DNA of 64,000 bases from Streblospio benedicti (GCA_019095985.1 CM032661.1:14869823-14933822), one strand, 5' to 3'; counted from the stretch's first letter, positions 11,862-25,200 are shown. Translations and numbers: made by a program. Notes: a model not told the origin generated them from the sequence alone.

Positions 11862-12437
11862 CAAGGTACGAGGGTTTCTTTGGCAGGTTAGGTAACCAAG
11901 TGAGCCAAGGGTGTGTGAAGGGATCACTCTAGCTATAGTTCTCAAACTTGGTGAGTTCTTTTACATGCAGAGGGGTGGCTTTCCTCTACATGGGACACGC
12001 GCGTAGCAAATCACGTTTTCAGGTCGTTCGCGAGGCTTCCTTGAACCTCCACCCTTGGCGTCGCCACCGTCTAGTAGTAAAAGCGGGATTTTTCTGTACT
12101 GTATTGTGGCGATCAGAGTGCTTTGTAGTGGTCAGGAAATCATGGCAACTCTGTAGCAGCAGGCCGCAATCTATTAGGATAGGGTCTCTGGTTGGTCTTT
12201 GCAGCATGGGCACATTTCTGAGGCACTCTGGGACACAGTTTTGGCGACACTGGGTCCTGCCATGACTTGGTCTCTGGGCTTGTACCATTTCATTTGGGAC
12301 GCTTGCCCCAGGTCTATAGCTTCAACAGGTATCTGATCCATGCTGCCCAACTTTGAGTCATCATCCTTCACTGCCCATTGTCTTTGGAGCAAATCACGTT
12401 TTCAGGTCGTTCGCGCTAACCACTGAGCTATGAGGAC
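11862..12437 (-). mobile_element. Minus-strand SINE of the same family as 20811-21241, interrupted by about 380 bp
   Basis: The minus-strand sequence through 11990-11880 matches the body of the SINE at 20811-21241 almost base for base; shared modules include AGAACTCACC and CTATAGCTAG plus the CCACCCCTCTGCA stretch. A tRNA-like A box (TAGCTCAGTGGTTAGCGC) lies at 12414-12431. Between head and body sits extra sequence flanked by identical 28-base direct repeats at 12005-12032 and 12387-12414. The insert (12033-12386) contains a module resembling the normal SINE body (ACGGTGGCGAC), so the structure is composite and may be a duplication rather than a clean foreign insertion. Confidence 0.65.
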
Positions 12438-14853
12438 CAAGTTATTCCATAAACATCTTGTAATTTTAGTATGTCAATAGTTTTATCATTCACCAAGAGA
12501 GGGCGCTCTTAATTATCTCCGTACCACTATTACGCACCAAATATTTAATATAAAATTAAGAAAAATACTCCTTTGCAATGTTTCCATAAAAGCTACTTAA
12601 TATTGTCATCATTCACATTCGTTTATATTTGTCATTTACTTACGTATAATTAATCACCTGCTGTCGATCGTTACACAAAGTAATAAATTTTCATAATTTG
12701 ACCTACTTTCTAGTGGCGTTAGCTTTGGCTGCAAGGTGACGCCATTACTATTTTTCAGTTAATTTTATGACTGAAAATGATTTCATCTCGTACTTGTTGC
12801 AAATATTTTATATGCATTATATGCACTTTTGGTCAGGGCATATAATGTGAAAAATTTGAGTGCGTTAAGCATCATCCAACAACATAAAATTTGGATTTTC
12901 TGTAATGATAGATGACATGGCACGCAAAGCCTATAGTCACAACAATATACATTCCTAAGAATCGTTATAAGTGGCAAGGGGCCGTTGTAGGAAATTCGAA
13001 CATCAAAACAGCTTACTGATTTGAATTTTATTGAGTAATCTCAAGTTTCAACATAAGTAACATTGATCATGCACACCTCAAAACATGTCACAATGTGTCC
13101 GTGATTGACAGATATTATGAAATTAAAAAGCTGAAGTAAAGCCCTATTAAAGCCTAGCATTGGTCTAGTACTCATATTCTAATTTCTCAATCAGTCACTG
13201 ACTATCCTCGAATCTTGGGAAATTATGTCCTCAATCTTAAATGACCCTAGATTTAGACAACCCACTTTTTAAGTAGACCCCAATAATATCTGATGGTATT
13301 TGTCAACATGGACATTCTGTGGTTATTAATTGACAGCTGTAAAATCAGGTCTCCGCGTTTCAAATGCATTTAACTGTTTAATTTTCTTCACATTTCCAAG
13401 ATAAATCAGTATGGATGCATTAAGCCTATAATGCTGTTCACCATCAACTACGTATAGTTTTTGACAGATAACCTCACTAGCACTGTTCTTGACTTTGATA
13501 AAAAAATAAGCTTAGTCTAGATGTCTATAAGCAACATTTTTTGTAACGGTTAGATCTATATCAAAATACATTTAATTTTCTGTAATTTTGATCTACCAAA
13601 CATCTGTGTGTGATACTAGACCTATGTACATGTAGAATGTTTGCAACCTGTACAAATTAAGCCTTGTAGAAGTCTCATCTGCTTAAATAGTTAGAGTAGA
13701 TATAACAATAAAGAAAAAAATCCAATTAGTTTCTTATCTGTTTTTTAGCATTAACTTTGATAAAGCATGTAGGGATGATGTATATTTGGTAACGCTCCGC
13801 TAAAGTTTACCACCACCCCCACCACCTCCCAAAGTGGAAATATCCTTCGCTGTGTGACGATCAAAGAATATCTGCTCATTGTTTTGTGACTTTTATTCAA
13901 ATATTACTTCTATACTGTATTTCCGCATTTTGAAGCCTAGGCGTTCGTTTTCAAAACATGTCTAGCATAGGCATCATATACATGTATGAGGGAGGCATCT
14001 ATATGAAGGAAGCATTATTTAACATAAAAATGGGATTCAAATTATTCCTATACGAGGGTGTACATAGGGCGTGAATACGAGGGGATGTTTAATTCAAAAC
14101 TGTAACTTAGGGTAGCTATTTGATATACTCATTAAAAATCATTAAACACACTTTTTGTCTTACTGCTATTATTTTTTCTTGGATGCTACTATTTGGGCAG
14201 GCCCGGTACATAAACATTCAAATATTCACTACTAGAAGCATCATAAAAAGTGTTCCAAATTTATGCATTTTGTTTTTACGTTAGAATAAAAAAAATGGAT
14301 TTTATTTCTAATTCAATTCCTTCATTCACAAATGGAACACCCAGTTCTGTGGCAATTGCATGTACCATTGATATACCCTGGTTTTTACTGGGTGAAATGG
14401 AAAGGTAATGAATAATACAAACATTTTGCTCAATTATATTATACACATATACTAATACACATATATATAACCTTTTTGTCAACAGTCGTAATATTTTGTG
14501 CGGACAAGTGCATTTGATTGTCGGACAGTGAACTTAGACCTCTACTTGTCCGACGGACAAAGTAGATTTAAGATCCTAACGTAGAGCCCTGTAGAGATAG
14601 TTCTCTATATAAATCACAATATTATTATTAAAGTGTGAATTCTGCTGTGTATCTTTTGATGCCACATTTGAATACTTCTATACTAAGTAGTATTAGTAAA
14701 TTCTGATAAAATCTTTGCTTGGCATAAATAAAAAGGGACTCCCCCAAAAAGGGGAAAAACAGAAACGACCCCCCCCCCCCCTTTTTTCCAAATTTTTTTG
14801 TGGAAAACCCCTTTTGTGAAAAGACATTTTTAAAATTTTTTAAAATTACTTTA
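12438..14853. other. Intergenic, AT-rich, no supported gene
   Basis: No exon of PCIF1 or another gene is recognised. Low-complexity C, A and T runs from about 14735 to the gap edge look like poor-quality consensus. Confidence 0.5.
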
Positions 14854-14953
14854 NNNNNNNNNNNNNNNNNNNNNNNNNNNNNNNNNNNNNNNNNNNNNNN
14901 NNNNNNNNNNNNNNNNNNNNNNNNNNNNNNNNNNNNNNNNNNNNNNNNNNNNN
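14854..14953. other. Assembly gap, exactly 100 N
   Basis: A run of 100 N is a conventional placeholder for a gap of unknown size. It lies directly 5' of the first visible PCIF1 exon, so true distance and continuity with the left part of the window are uncertain. Confidence 0.98.
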
Positions 14954-17900
14954 ATAATGAATGATGTTCCCATTAAGCTGACCAAGCCAAAGTACTTTGT
15001 TGACGCAAAAAGACAGCTGTTCAATTATGCCAATGCAGCTAAAGAGATGATCGACAAGCGAAGTACTTCATCTGATAGTAGAAAGCTAGTGAAATGGAAT
15101 GCAGAAGACACGTTTAATTGGATTAGAAGTCAAAAGTCCGCAACCTATGAAGATTGTGTTGTAAGTCAATTAACATGTTTTTTTGTAAAATCTTTAGCAA
15201 ACCTGCTAACTGGATTTGTGATGATTGCATTATGAAATATGAGCAAATACATGTATCTTCTACTATACCTTGCATAGATCACTTGGATTTCTGTGTAGTG
15301 GCAATTCAATGGGTACAGGAAGTGCTTATTAATTCACTAATATGCTATAATCAATCCACCATAGCAGTTCTGGAATTGCATCATATGGTTTTTACTTTAT
15401 TTAGGAACGGCTTGGTCATCTGAAACGGCAATGCCATTCGCACCTCACTGAAGCTGCCAAGTCATCAGTGGAAGGAATATGTCGAAAGATCTACAATTTG
15501 TCTGTGGAATATGCAAAGAAAATTGAAGATAAACATTGGCAACTTTTGCAACAGCATAATGTTCACAAACGTAAGTGTGCAACTTCACTGATCACTAAAT
15601 ACATTTAAAATCAATTGGAAGATATGTTTGTTGAAATTGCATGATAAATGTCTGTCAACCATTTTGGTCATTGAAGAAATGATACTACATTTGTATAACT
15701 AGAGATATGGGAGTTCGAAAACTTCTAGATTCCTCTTGAGGTCAAGCTTTAGCTGTCAGATGTAAACTGCCGTCAAAATGTGTTGTCTTGTTTACATATC
15801 AACTTGTTATGCTATATGTTACAGCTACCAAGCCATTGCATGTCCAGCCTAGAAAGGTAATGTGTTACCCAGCACAGATGGCCGTCTTGGCTCCTCTGGT
15901 AGGAGGCCTGAAGCACAATATTGACGCTGACAAGGGAGAAGCTTTCATTCACTATAAGAATGAAACAATGAAAATCAATGTACCACACTTTCACAAACTA
16001 GTCAGTATTCTTTTTTCATAGCAAAGGCTGTAGTATTTATATTTTTAAAGATGAACCATTTTGTTTAAAAACCCTGTGGATTCATTTAATTTTGTATGAT
16101 TTGCACATGAGTAGAAGTTATCAGTGCATTGTTGAAACGAATCTTTTGTTAAGAAATTGTAAGACATGCAATTTTGTATTTTCAGGAGCAGTTGTACAAA
16201 TTATCGTGTCTAAACGATCTCCGTTATGAGCACTTTTTGTTGAGAGTGTGGTGCATGTTGAAGCGATATCAGGTAAACGGTTACACATTCACTGTGTTAC
16301 TTGTGTACTATAGTACTATTTTACCTGGTATATGCACAAATATATAAAAGGTATTTGTAATACGCAACTTTTTACTACTTTTATCATGTTAAGTGTTTTG
16401 TTGGTTAAGTTCAGTTGGTTATGCATGTTCACTGTACCTTTGATAGCAATGTTCTGGGGCGGATCCAGATTTTTAGTAACCGTTTGTATGTTGATAATTC
16501 AATAGATTTTTCAGGGCAGTTGTTGATAAACTATGTTCTCACAGGGGCTGAGGGAAGACATTTTAGCGCTTCAACAGTCATTGGATCCGTCTCTCTTTAT
16601 TAACACTGTATTTAATTCAACCGAAAAATGCGAATAGTGTTGTTGATATGTTCCTTATCCATTCACTTTCATTATTTCTATATATTATATTTTTTTTCTA
16701 GACACTATTTGGTCTGGGCGCACAGGAAGGGTTCAGCTTTCAAGGAGCATTGCCAGTACCTGTGTTTGAGTGTTTGAATCGTGTGTTTGGTGTCACGTTT
16801 GAATGCTTTGCATCTCCACTCAACTGTTACTTCAAACAGTATTGCTCAGCATTTGTTGATACTGATGGCTACTTCGGATCTCGTGGGTTAGTATGGAGCT
16901 CAGTCATAATAAGATTGATTTGAAAGAAATGTTTGATTTGAAAGAAAATATGTGGTATGTGTTATATTGATGCATTTTTTTTACCATTCTAATAATTGTG
17001 ATGCATCTAATTGATGGAAATGTTTTATTCCATGATTCAATGATTTTTTTTTCATGACAATATTCAGAGTAGAACATTTGATATATAATCATCTATATCT
17101 TTGTATTAATTTTACAACATATTTAACATTTTCAGTCCTATACTTGACTTTCATCCGAAAGCAGGATCGTTTGAAGCAAACCCCCCATTCTGTGAAGAAT
17201 TGATGGAAACTATGGTCGACCACTTTGAGGTGTGTTGCAAAAATAGTAATGGTATTAGATATTTCATGAATGAATACAAAAAATGTTCTCAAATAAGAAA
17301 AGATTTAATGATTTTATTATTGATTCCATTCTACAATAAAAGATTTCAGGTGTAGATTATAGGCATGTGATAATGTCTACTAAAGCTAGTAGTTTTTAAA
17401 TGTTTTCCTCACATCATCCAATGTATGCAATGAAAGTTCATTTTTGACTTTTGTGTGAAATATATCTATTGTAAATATGCTAACCATTTTTACACAACCT
17501 GTCCATGTACTTTTTAGAGCCTACTACGAGAATCTAAGGAGCCTTTGTCGTTCATTGTCTTCATACCTGAGTGGCGAGATCCTCCGACTGAAGCAATGAT
17601 CCGTTTGGAATCATCAGAATTCAAAAGGAAACAAGTTGTAATTCCTGCTTTTGAACATGAATACAGAAATGGATTCCAACATATTTGTGCTAAGTGAGTT
17701 TATGAGTAATTTGACTTACTGATTTTAAGAGTCTGCTTAGTAATTAATCCTTAATTGCTGAGCCGAGTATAATCTTTCCAAGTTTGTTAGTGAATGTTCA
17801 GGGTGAGTGATACTAATAGATACATTTGGTTACAATATAACTATTAAAATCTTAATAATCTTAATAATAACGACTCCTGTTGCTATGTACATATTTTTTC

Positions 17901-18135
17901 CCAAATTTTTTTTTAGCTTTTCAAGTAGCTTTATGCGTACTTGAATAGTTACAATATATAATGGTCAAATATTTCTTGCAGGAATGAGATGAGTGTAAAG
18001 GCAAGTCATGGAACTCTTGTCGTTTTCCTGCAAAATGAAGCTGGCTTTCAGAAATGGGGACCAACTACAGAACGTATAAAGGAGCTACTGATTGCCTATC
18101 GACCAAAAGACACTGTGGTGCCTACTACAGTCTAA
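14954..18135 (+). CDS. PCIF1: PCIF1/CAPAM, cap-specific adenosine N6-methyltransferase (5' part missing at the gap)
   Basis: PCIF1 methylates N6 of 2'-O-methyladenosine next to the mRNA cap (m6Am) in the nucleus and binds the phosphorylated RNA polymerase II tail through an N-terminal WW domain. Exons: 14954-15160, 15405-15570, 15825-16000, 16186-16272, 16702-16886, 17136-17229, 17518-17693 and 17982-18135. All have GT-AG borders and continuous phase, giving 414 residues plus TAA. They align with roughly the last 60 percent of the human protein (about 704 residues): [24 protein letters not shown]-region helices, [19 protein letters not shown], then NPPF at 17179-17190, the methyltransferase active-site motif, and [13 protein letters not shown]. 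The Ser-rich human C-terminal tail is absent; the protein ends VVPTTV. The WW-domain half must lie in or before the gap. The first exon may extend left into the N run. Confidence 0.95.
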
Positions 18136-19815
18136 AATATGGAAAGCTTATACATTTATTCATTCCAAAGAGTTTGTGATATCCATCGTCTCTTTGGTGT
18201 AAATAATGAAATGTGAAAAACACACATGAAGGATTGCTAAATTGAATGATTAAAAAATTAAACTAAATGTAAAAAGTTGACGCGTGAAAAAAGTGATTTT
18301 CCTTTATCAATTGATTATTACATGTGAAAAAATGATTTTCATCTATCAATTGATTATTCACTTTGAATATTATTTTGGGATAATTGCTAGTTGCACAGGA
18401 GAAATTATGTTACAATCAAGAGACAATCGAAATATGAAAACATCAGATAATCTTGTGCTGCTAAATGAAGATTACCGTAGTTGATAGCTGTAAATAAATT
18501 ATAGTTAGAATATGCTCATCAAAAAAACTTACCCATGACGTGGACAGGGGTTTTCATTTGTTGAAACCAACTTAAGTTCTCAATGTAATATATTTTCATG
18601 AACTTTTGAAAGTGAATGATCATCATCGATTGTATATATTTTCCATAAACCTAGCCGATCTCATTTTTTTTCAGGACCTATTTTTAGAAACCAGGAATAG
18701 TGTTTCATGGATTTTCCTCATATTGTGGAGACTTATTTAAAAATTAGAATTGAAATAATCCAATATTCTTGATACACATAGTTGTTATTTGTTGTCTATT
18801 TATAGTGCCACACTTCCGCAATGGATAATCACATTTATTGTTTATATTTATTTTCTAGCATTTATTATTTTGCACTTGTTATTAACCAAATGTGTACAGC
18901 AAAAAAGTTAGTATAGCTTTGGAATTTAGACCTGCGAAATTTAGTTTACTTTACTCCTTGTTGTAAACATCCTATTTTATGAGTGTTGAATGCTTGCGCA
19001 ATGCACCAATGAGAATCTGCTAATTTGTTTGCATTTACTCATTGTTTTTTGTACTTAATGTGAGTGCCAACTTTTATTCTTAATATGTGTCACTTGAAGT
19101 TAACGTTTTAGTTTATCATTCAGTGAAAAAGCGTAGACTCATGCGCTGGTCGTGTGTTTGAACTTTGTATAAAATAATGTAAAATATGATAAGCATGTAA
19201 GGAAAATATTTTATCTGTCTGTGACGAAGGTGTTTTCTTGCATATTTTAGTGTCCAGTGTGTAGCATTACACCATAATATGCTTTTATTCAAACTAATAT
19301 CCATGTTCTAGTACTTACATTGTGTTGTAAGCATTGCTCTTCAGTAACTAGTAGAAAACATTTGTATTTTTATAAACTTTTATAAACGCAAAAAAAAAAA
19401 AGAATTGCAGCATTTATGTATTATTTGTAATTTGTATAATTTCTTACGTAATTGGTGTATAATATAATGTCCACTTCTTGAGTTTGTTGTCATATTTATT
19501 TATTTTAGATTAGTATGTATCATGAATGTGTATTTCATAAATCTGACATAAGCTATAATAGGAATTTCATAAGCTATAATAAGAATTTCATTAAGGAAAG
19601 TACTGCATAAACTATTAAGATTGTTAATGTTATTCAATTGCTGTTGATTATTGGTTTGAATATTGAATATTTTTAACAATGCGATTCTGGTTTTCATTGA
19701 AAAGAAATAATTTTTGAATTTAGATTTTCATATTGCAAAGTATATATTTTTTCTATCCATATTTTTGCTCATTTCAAAGGTTTGGCAAATAAAATGTTTA
19801 TTATTTAACAATAAA
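18136..19815 (+). other. PCIF1 3' UTR and probable polyadenylation region
   Basis: The stretch after the PCIF1 stop is strongly AT-rich with no coding signal. AATAAA hexamers occur at 19788-19793 and 19810-19815, with earlier candidates near 18494. The actual cleavage site is not determined. Confidence 0.5.
19655..19699. repeat. First copy of a 45-base dispersed direct repeat
   Basis: It begins TTTGAATATTGAATATTTTT and recurs at 20760-20804 with only two differences, 1105 bases away. The second copy sits directly against the start of the SINE at 20811. Confidence 0.85.
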
Positions 19816-20269
19816 AGAGTATTAGATCCCGAAATTGATTTCGTTTTTATTTAGAAGCACATCAAGAAAAGAATACTGAAATTAAATTGATTATAATACC
19901 GTATTGCAATATACATGTATCTCTTTTTGTAGTCAATTTTTAAAGGCCCCACCTTGAAAATTAAATGCACGTATCTTTAGTTTTTATTCTAAAAAACAAT
20001 TTGTATTGAATGATTGCTTGTTTTATGCCTTGAAGAAATATTTATAAGAGTTGTTTCATAAATCTAGATTATTTTTTGGTTAGTGGTTACTACATTTTGT
20101 ACTTTCAGACAAGCCAGTTTTCCCCTTTTATAAGTATTTCTTATATATAAAAAAACAGGCAAATATAATCAACAAGAGAATAGGCAATTCTTTCAAATTT
20201 ATAGCCTCTTGTTATTTCTGCGTAGCTCCACAAAACATGAGAATAAAAGAAACAATAAACATGTATTTT

Positions 20270-20350
20270 CAGACCCTCCCACGGTCACTCCGTGAATCAC
20301 TGATCGCGACAGCGCATTCACTTTGTGTCGGAGATTGAGGCTTGGAAAAA
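20270..20350 (+). promoter_or_regulatory. CpG-containing segment, candidate ANKRD27 promoter or noncoding first exon
   Basis: This is the only cluster of CpGs in an otherwise very AT-rich 4-kb intergenic region upstream of ANKRD27. The ANKRD27 start codon at 22263 follows a splice acceptor (TTTGTAG at about 22251-22257), so a noncoding 5' exon upstream is expected. Position and composition make this segment a reasonable candidate, but no transcription start or donor can be assigned. Confidence 0.3.
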
Positions 20351-20810
20351 TTGTTCGACTATCACAAAATGTAAACAGGAAAGGAAGATGTCATGTGAAT
20401 ATTATATATATATTATTTTCTGAAATATTAAGGTATTTTCACGGTTATAATAACTATAAAACAAGATGTTTTATAAACGTTTATATTAAAGTTTGACTAG
20501 TGGAATTAGATAATGGCAAAGCTCAGTATAATATGAGGATTTTTCCGTTTTATTTTTAGATGTAGATTTCATTTACGTCGATCTAGTACATTGAATACTC
20601 GGATTGAATTCATCAATTTCATGATTTAGTCTGTCAAATATTCACTTGGAATTTTATTGCCCGGCCATTGTTGTGAAAATGTAATGTGTTTTAATACTGT
20701 AAATCTGAATCAGGCTTATTAATATATATGTACATTTTTGTATGATTTATTTGTGTAGATTTGAATATTGCATATTTTTAACAATGCGATTCTAGTTTTC
20801 ATTGGTCTTT

Positions 20811-21241
20811 GTTAGTACAGTGGTTAGCACGTACCACTGACAAACAGGAGTTTCCTGCGTCGTAAGTTCGCGCCCCGGCCTCGGCAGACTTCGTGGCGCC
20901 AAAGAGTTATGTTGTGCGTCTGCCACTGTACTGCCGATTTCCACACAGCGTGTCACTGCTGTCGAGTATATCATACAAGACGGTGGCGACACCAAGCCCG
21001 AGGTTCGGAAGCCTCGTTAAAAGACGTGTCCCGTGTAGAGGAGAGCCACCCCTCTGCACGTAAAAGAACTCACCTAGTTTGAAAACTATAGCTAGTGTGA
21101 TCCCTCCACACCCCGAGGCTCAGTTGGCTACCTAGCCTGCCTCTGGAGGTCCATGTACCAACACCACGTGGCCTCCCTCTGCAATAATCATCAAAAATTG
21201 ATGGCTGCGGAGGTACAAACAAACAAACAAACAAACAAAAA
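20811..21241 (+). mobile_element. tRNA-derived SINE with (AAAC)n tail
   Basis: The head contains an A box (TAGTACAGTGGTTAGCACG) and a B-box-like TAAGTTCGCGCCCC about 45 bases later, followed by a body of about 330 bases and a 3' (AAAC)n tail at about 21216-21240. A second copy lies on the minus strand at 11862-12437. No flanking target duplication is obvious. RNA polymerase III transcription and LINE-dependent retroposition are family knowledge, not shown here. Confidence 0.75.
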
Positions 21242-21400
21242 CGATTGCTCAAGTTGGCTCATCAAAAACCATTATCATGTTAGAATACCCAGTTACTTTC
21301 CACATTGTTCTATTAACAAACATTTTGCTCTCAAATTGTCAGGGTGGGCAGGAAAAATCGCGATATCCAAATAGTCAAAGTTTTTTGTCATTTCTTTAGT

Positions 21401-21505
21401 AGATTCAGTTGCCAGAGTTCCGACATACGTCAGAGTCTCGTCACACATACATTTTAGTGATGTGATGAGACTCTGACGTATGTCGGAACTCTGGAGACTG
21501 CATCT
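21401..21505. repeat. Foldback element: near-perfect 45-base inverted arms
   Basis: The inner 34 bases (21412-21445 and 21461-21494) pair with a single mismatch around a 15-base loop; the arms extend outward with a few mismatches to about 21401 and 21505. The sequence CCAGAGTTCCGACATACGTC opens the left arm. It could be a small foldback MITE or a long-hairpin RNA locus. No target duplication is clear. Confidence 0.85.
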
Positions 21506-22262
21506 AGTCTATTTTGATATCATGAGCTTTTGCCAGGGAATTGTCCTGCAAACAAGCCAAACAAGTGGTCACTGTAATATATTGATGTTTGATAGGAACG
21601 TTAGTGGTAACTTTAGACGTACTTTGGTATGGTATCGAGATTGAAAAGGAGGCTGATGATTGGGTCACTGAAAATAAAGTCATTCTGGAACTACAGCGAT
21701 TCGTAATTTATTCCTTGTAAACTAACCCACCAATCAAACAGACATTGTGACTTTCCCTAATATATCACAGTCACCTCAGGTTTTGCTCTGTTTGGTTCAA
21801 CTTTGACCTGCTGAATCATGAGAATTGGCTTGTTCGTTACCAAACCATTATGGCACGGAATTTCATGCCGTACCATACCTAAAATTTGTACCTTTACCGT
21901 TATGGCACCAAATATCAAGCTGATATGGCACCATTTTCTTAATGTTTGCTTGTTAAGTATTGATGCATATGCTCGTTCCAAACAATGAGATTATTAAGAT
22001 TAGAATATAAAGAAGAAAACAGGAGTATGTGACGAAGAAAACTTGTTTTATAACACAAATAACTCAAAATCATTATCAGATAACAATAACAGACACATGT
22101 CTCAAGTGGTAAGACAGGTACTTTCCTATGGGCGTGTTAGCAAGATAGAATTATTTTGGCATTGGTAATAGTTGATCTGATTTAACAAAATTACTATATT
22201 TGAAAGCAATGTATTTACTCTTTTTAAATTAATATCCCACATTCTTATATTTGTAGATTACA

Positions 22263-25200
22263 ATGGAGTTGCAAGTTTATGATGAGGATTTGACACAAAA
22301 TCCATTTTATCTTTGCCTTGAACAAGAATTTTCAGAAATATACCAACAAGTTACTGATAACAGATGGATAGTAAGTACTTAATCACACTGTAAGCACCAT
22401 TTATACAAGTGTTTGGTAGTTTAATTGACTGTCACAGTGTGCATGCAGCTGAGAATGGTCTTTGATACTCTACTTTGGTGTGTGACGCATATGTTCAGGA
22501 GAACATCGCGAGTACCAAAAGTGCAACAGATGATAACTAGATACTACTAAACCATTGTGTATACCGGGGTCAAGAGTTGGTGGAAAAGTGCTACTCATGA
22601 AAAGGATGAGTAGCACTCAAATATTTACTCAATTATCTACTTGTCCAGCAAAAATGTATTCATCCTCTTTACTCAAACTTAATAGCTGTATACCAGATGA
22701 ACCACAATTTGTTACTCGTCAAAATGACGAAGTTTCTAAAACTTTTACTCGTCCTCCACATTACATGCTTTTACTAGTCTTTTTGCGTGGACGAGTGGCT
22801 AATTCTGACCCTGTCTGTGTATAGCATAGGAAGACCAGACAGTTCAAAAGAAAATAACAAAATAATGGAAATTCTACAAAATACATCAGCATCTTGATTT
22901 AATTACATCATCATGCAACTGCACGTAATGCTTGCACCAGAAAGTTAAGAACTAGCAAACTGATACATTTTGAGATCCCTACAAATGGCATGTATTACAC
23001 ACACTCTTTCTACTCTAGCACTGTACTGTAATACTTTGGAATCATCTTCCAGCAGAACTAGTTATCAGCCTTGCATTGGCGCTATGCAAAAACAGCCTGT
23101 CCGCACTACCTTCTAATCTTTATTCCCATTCCTCTTTTTAACTTGTATTGTGAACAAACTGCTCTTCCCTTTGTTTCTTGAACTTACTGGCCACACTTTA
23201 ACATTACCATATTTCCCATGTGTGCACATCTTTTTTCAAATCATCAAACATGTTTTATGTTTTCACTGTCTAAAACCACATAAATACAGACACCGAATAA
23301 CCTATCAATTGCTGGATAGTGATAAACGAGGGCATGACCATGTTAATAACCAAATGGACATTCTGAATTGGATAGAATGGCCTCCTAAATAATGTTAACA
23401 AAATGTTAGATCTCCCCTTTTAGCACAGGCTTATTTGACTGGATACATCAATGGATCTACAAATAGGAGTAAAAGAAATTTTGTGTAAGACCTTTCCTAT
23501 GAACAACTATTTTAATATAGAAAAAATGCGGGGAAGAAACACACAATTGCAAAGTTGGAGCTTTGGGGGTAGAAGGGTTTAATTGGATGTAGTTTAGAAT
23601 GAAAGCAATCAATGAATGGTGACGCTTAACTTAAGATTTCTTTATCTAGGTACACTTTACATAATTAAGTTTTAAAACAGGATAATACAATTCAATTACC
23701 AGTTAACAGGTTCTTCTGTCCTGATCTCAATGATTAAAACTTAATTATGTACTTACGGCTAGATATATCATATCCAGGATAAATGCATGTCCATCAGAAT
23801 TTATATTTGAATTATTTCTTATTATTGCAAGCAGTATCAGTTTTGATTCAAACTTTGTCATAATTTTTATGTGCAGTGAAACAGGTGTTGGTAAATTCTC
23901 ATTGAGTTTTAATCGATTTTGATTCTGATTGAGTTTTAATCGATTTTGATTAAGTGCTTGCTATCTATAATTGCTTGAAAGTGATCAAATCTTAAAAACA
24001 ACTGATCTGACATCAAATTAAGTTTCTAAAAAGAATAAAATTGTAAAAAGAACAACTTGAATTGCCACTTATACATTTACGTACACAGCATACACTTGTG
24101 CTTGAAATCATATTGAATGAAAACTTTGACTTGTACAAATAGTCAAAATGAATTCACATGTTTAATTTCATTTTTTACACTTTCACTTTAATTAAATATT
24201 AATCCATAAGACCATTTGCTTTTTCAGTTGTGTGTACCAAGAACTGGATGCTTACAGAAAAGTACAACTTTCTCAGAAGATGACATAACATCCCATATAC
24301 TAATACCAGAATCTAAAGATGGTAAAAACTTGAAAACTTTGAATGAAAAGGTGAATTACTGTTAATAACTAAACTAATTCATTGCATAAAGTAAATACTG
24401 ACTGAAATGAATGGGTATGGTGCAACCCCTGGCTGTATAGTACTTTATGTATAATGTTGAAAGATTTTTATAGTTAGATTGCACATCATGATAAGGTCAC
24501 ATAAAATCGTTTATCTGATTCGCTGGGTCATTTCTTTGACCGTGTAAAGTGAAGTTTGTTTGGGCTAATGCATGTATGTAAATAAAAGCATGTGTATCTT
24601 AAATCTGCCTTTTTATCTTAAAAATGTTTACTAAAAAACAAAAAAACATAATGGAAGCATGAAATATTTTCGCCTGTCCGTAATATATTTGGCTGATTAC
24701 GGTCTTTTTCAGAATGTCTCCATAGAAAACAGATTAATCACTACAGGAGAAGGATTCCTAGCAAAAATTGTGGTATATTTATTGCATTCCTTAATTATAA
24801 ATGTTTTATTAATCACTAAAAATGTACAGCTAAATTTATATAATTAAGTCAGGCATTTCATATACATGTATATGTTATTGTATGCATTTTTTTTCAGGTT
24901 TCAATACTTTTTGAAGAAACGTTTTTTAATAAATCAGATGAAAGCTACAGAGTTCTCTGCGTTAATCAGCCTTTAGAAACGTTGAGCATCGGTCAAGTTT
25001 CTGCTCTCCAAATGCAGAACTCAACATTCGTTTTAAGAGGCCTCGATGATTGTGCACAATTACTGTGGGGAAAGACTGGTAATAATAAATGTTTATACAT
25101 ATTAGTTAAAAAATATCAATTTATTCAAGTTTAAAAAAAATTATTTAACTAATTATATAAAAAGGACAAGTGGGTTATTAGTTGAAAGGATGAACATACA

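Noticed and set aside
14276-14482. Minus-strand frame with exon-like segment around GISMVHAIATELGVPFVNEG
   Set aside because: A CAG acceptor precedes it, but no donor follows and I cannot place the peptide in any family. It sits close to the noisy gap edge. Possibly a transposon relic; not supported as a gene.
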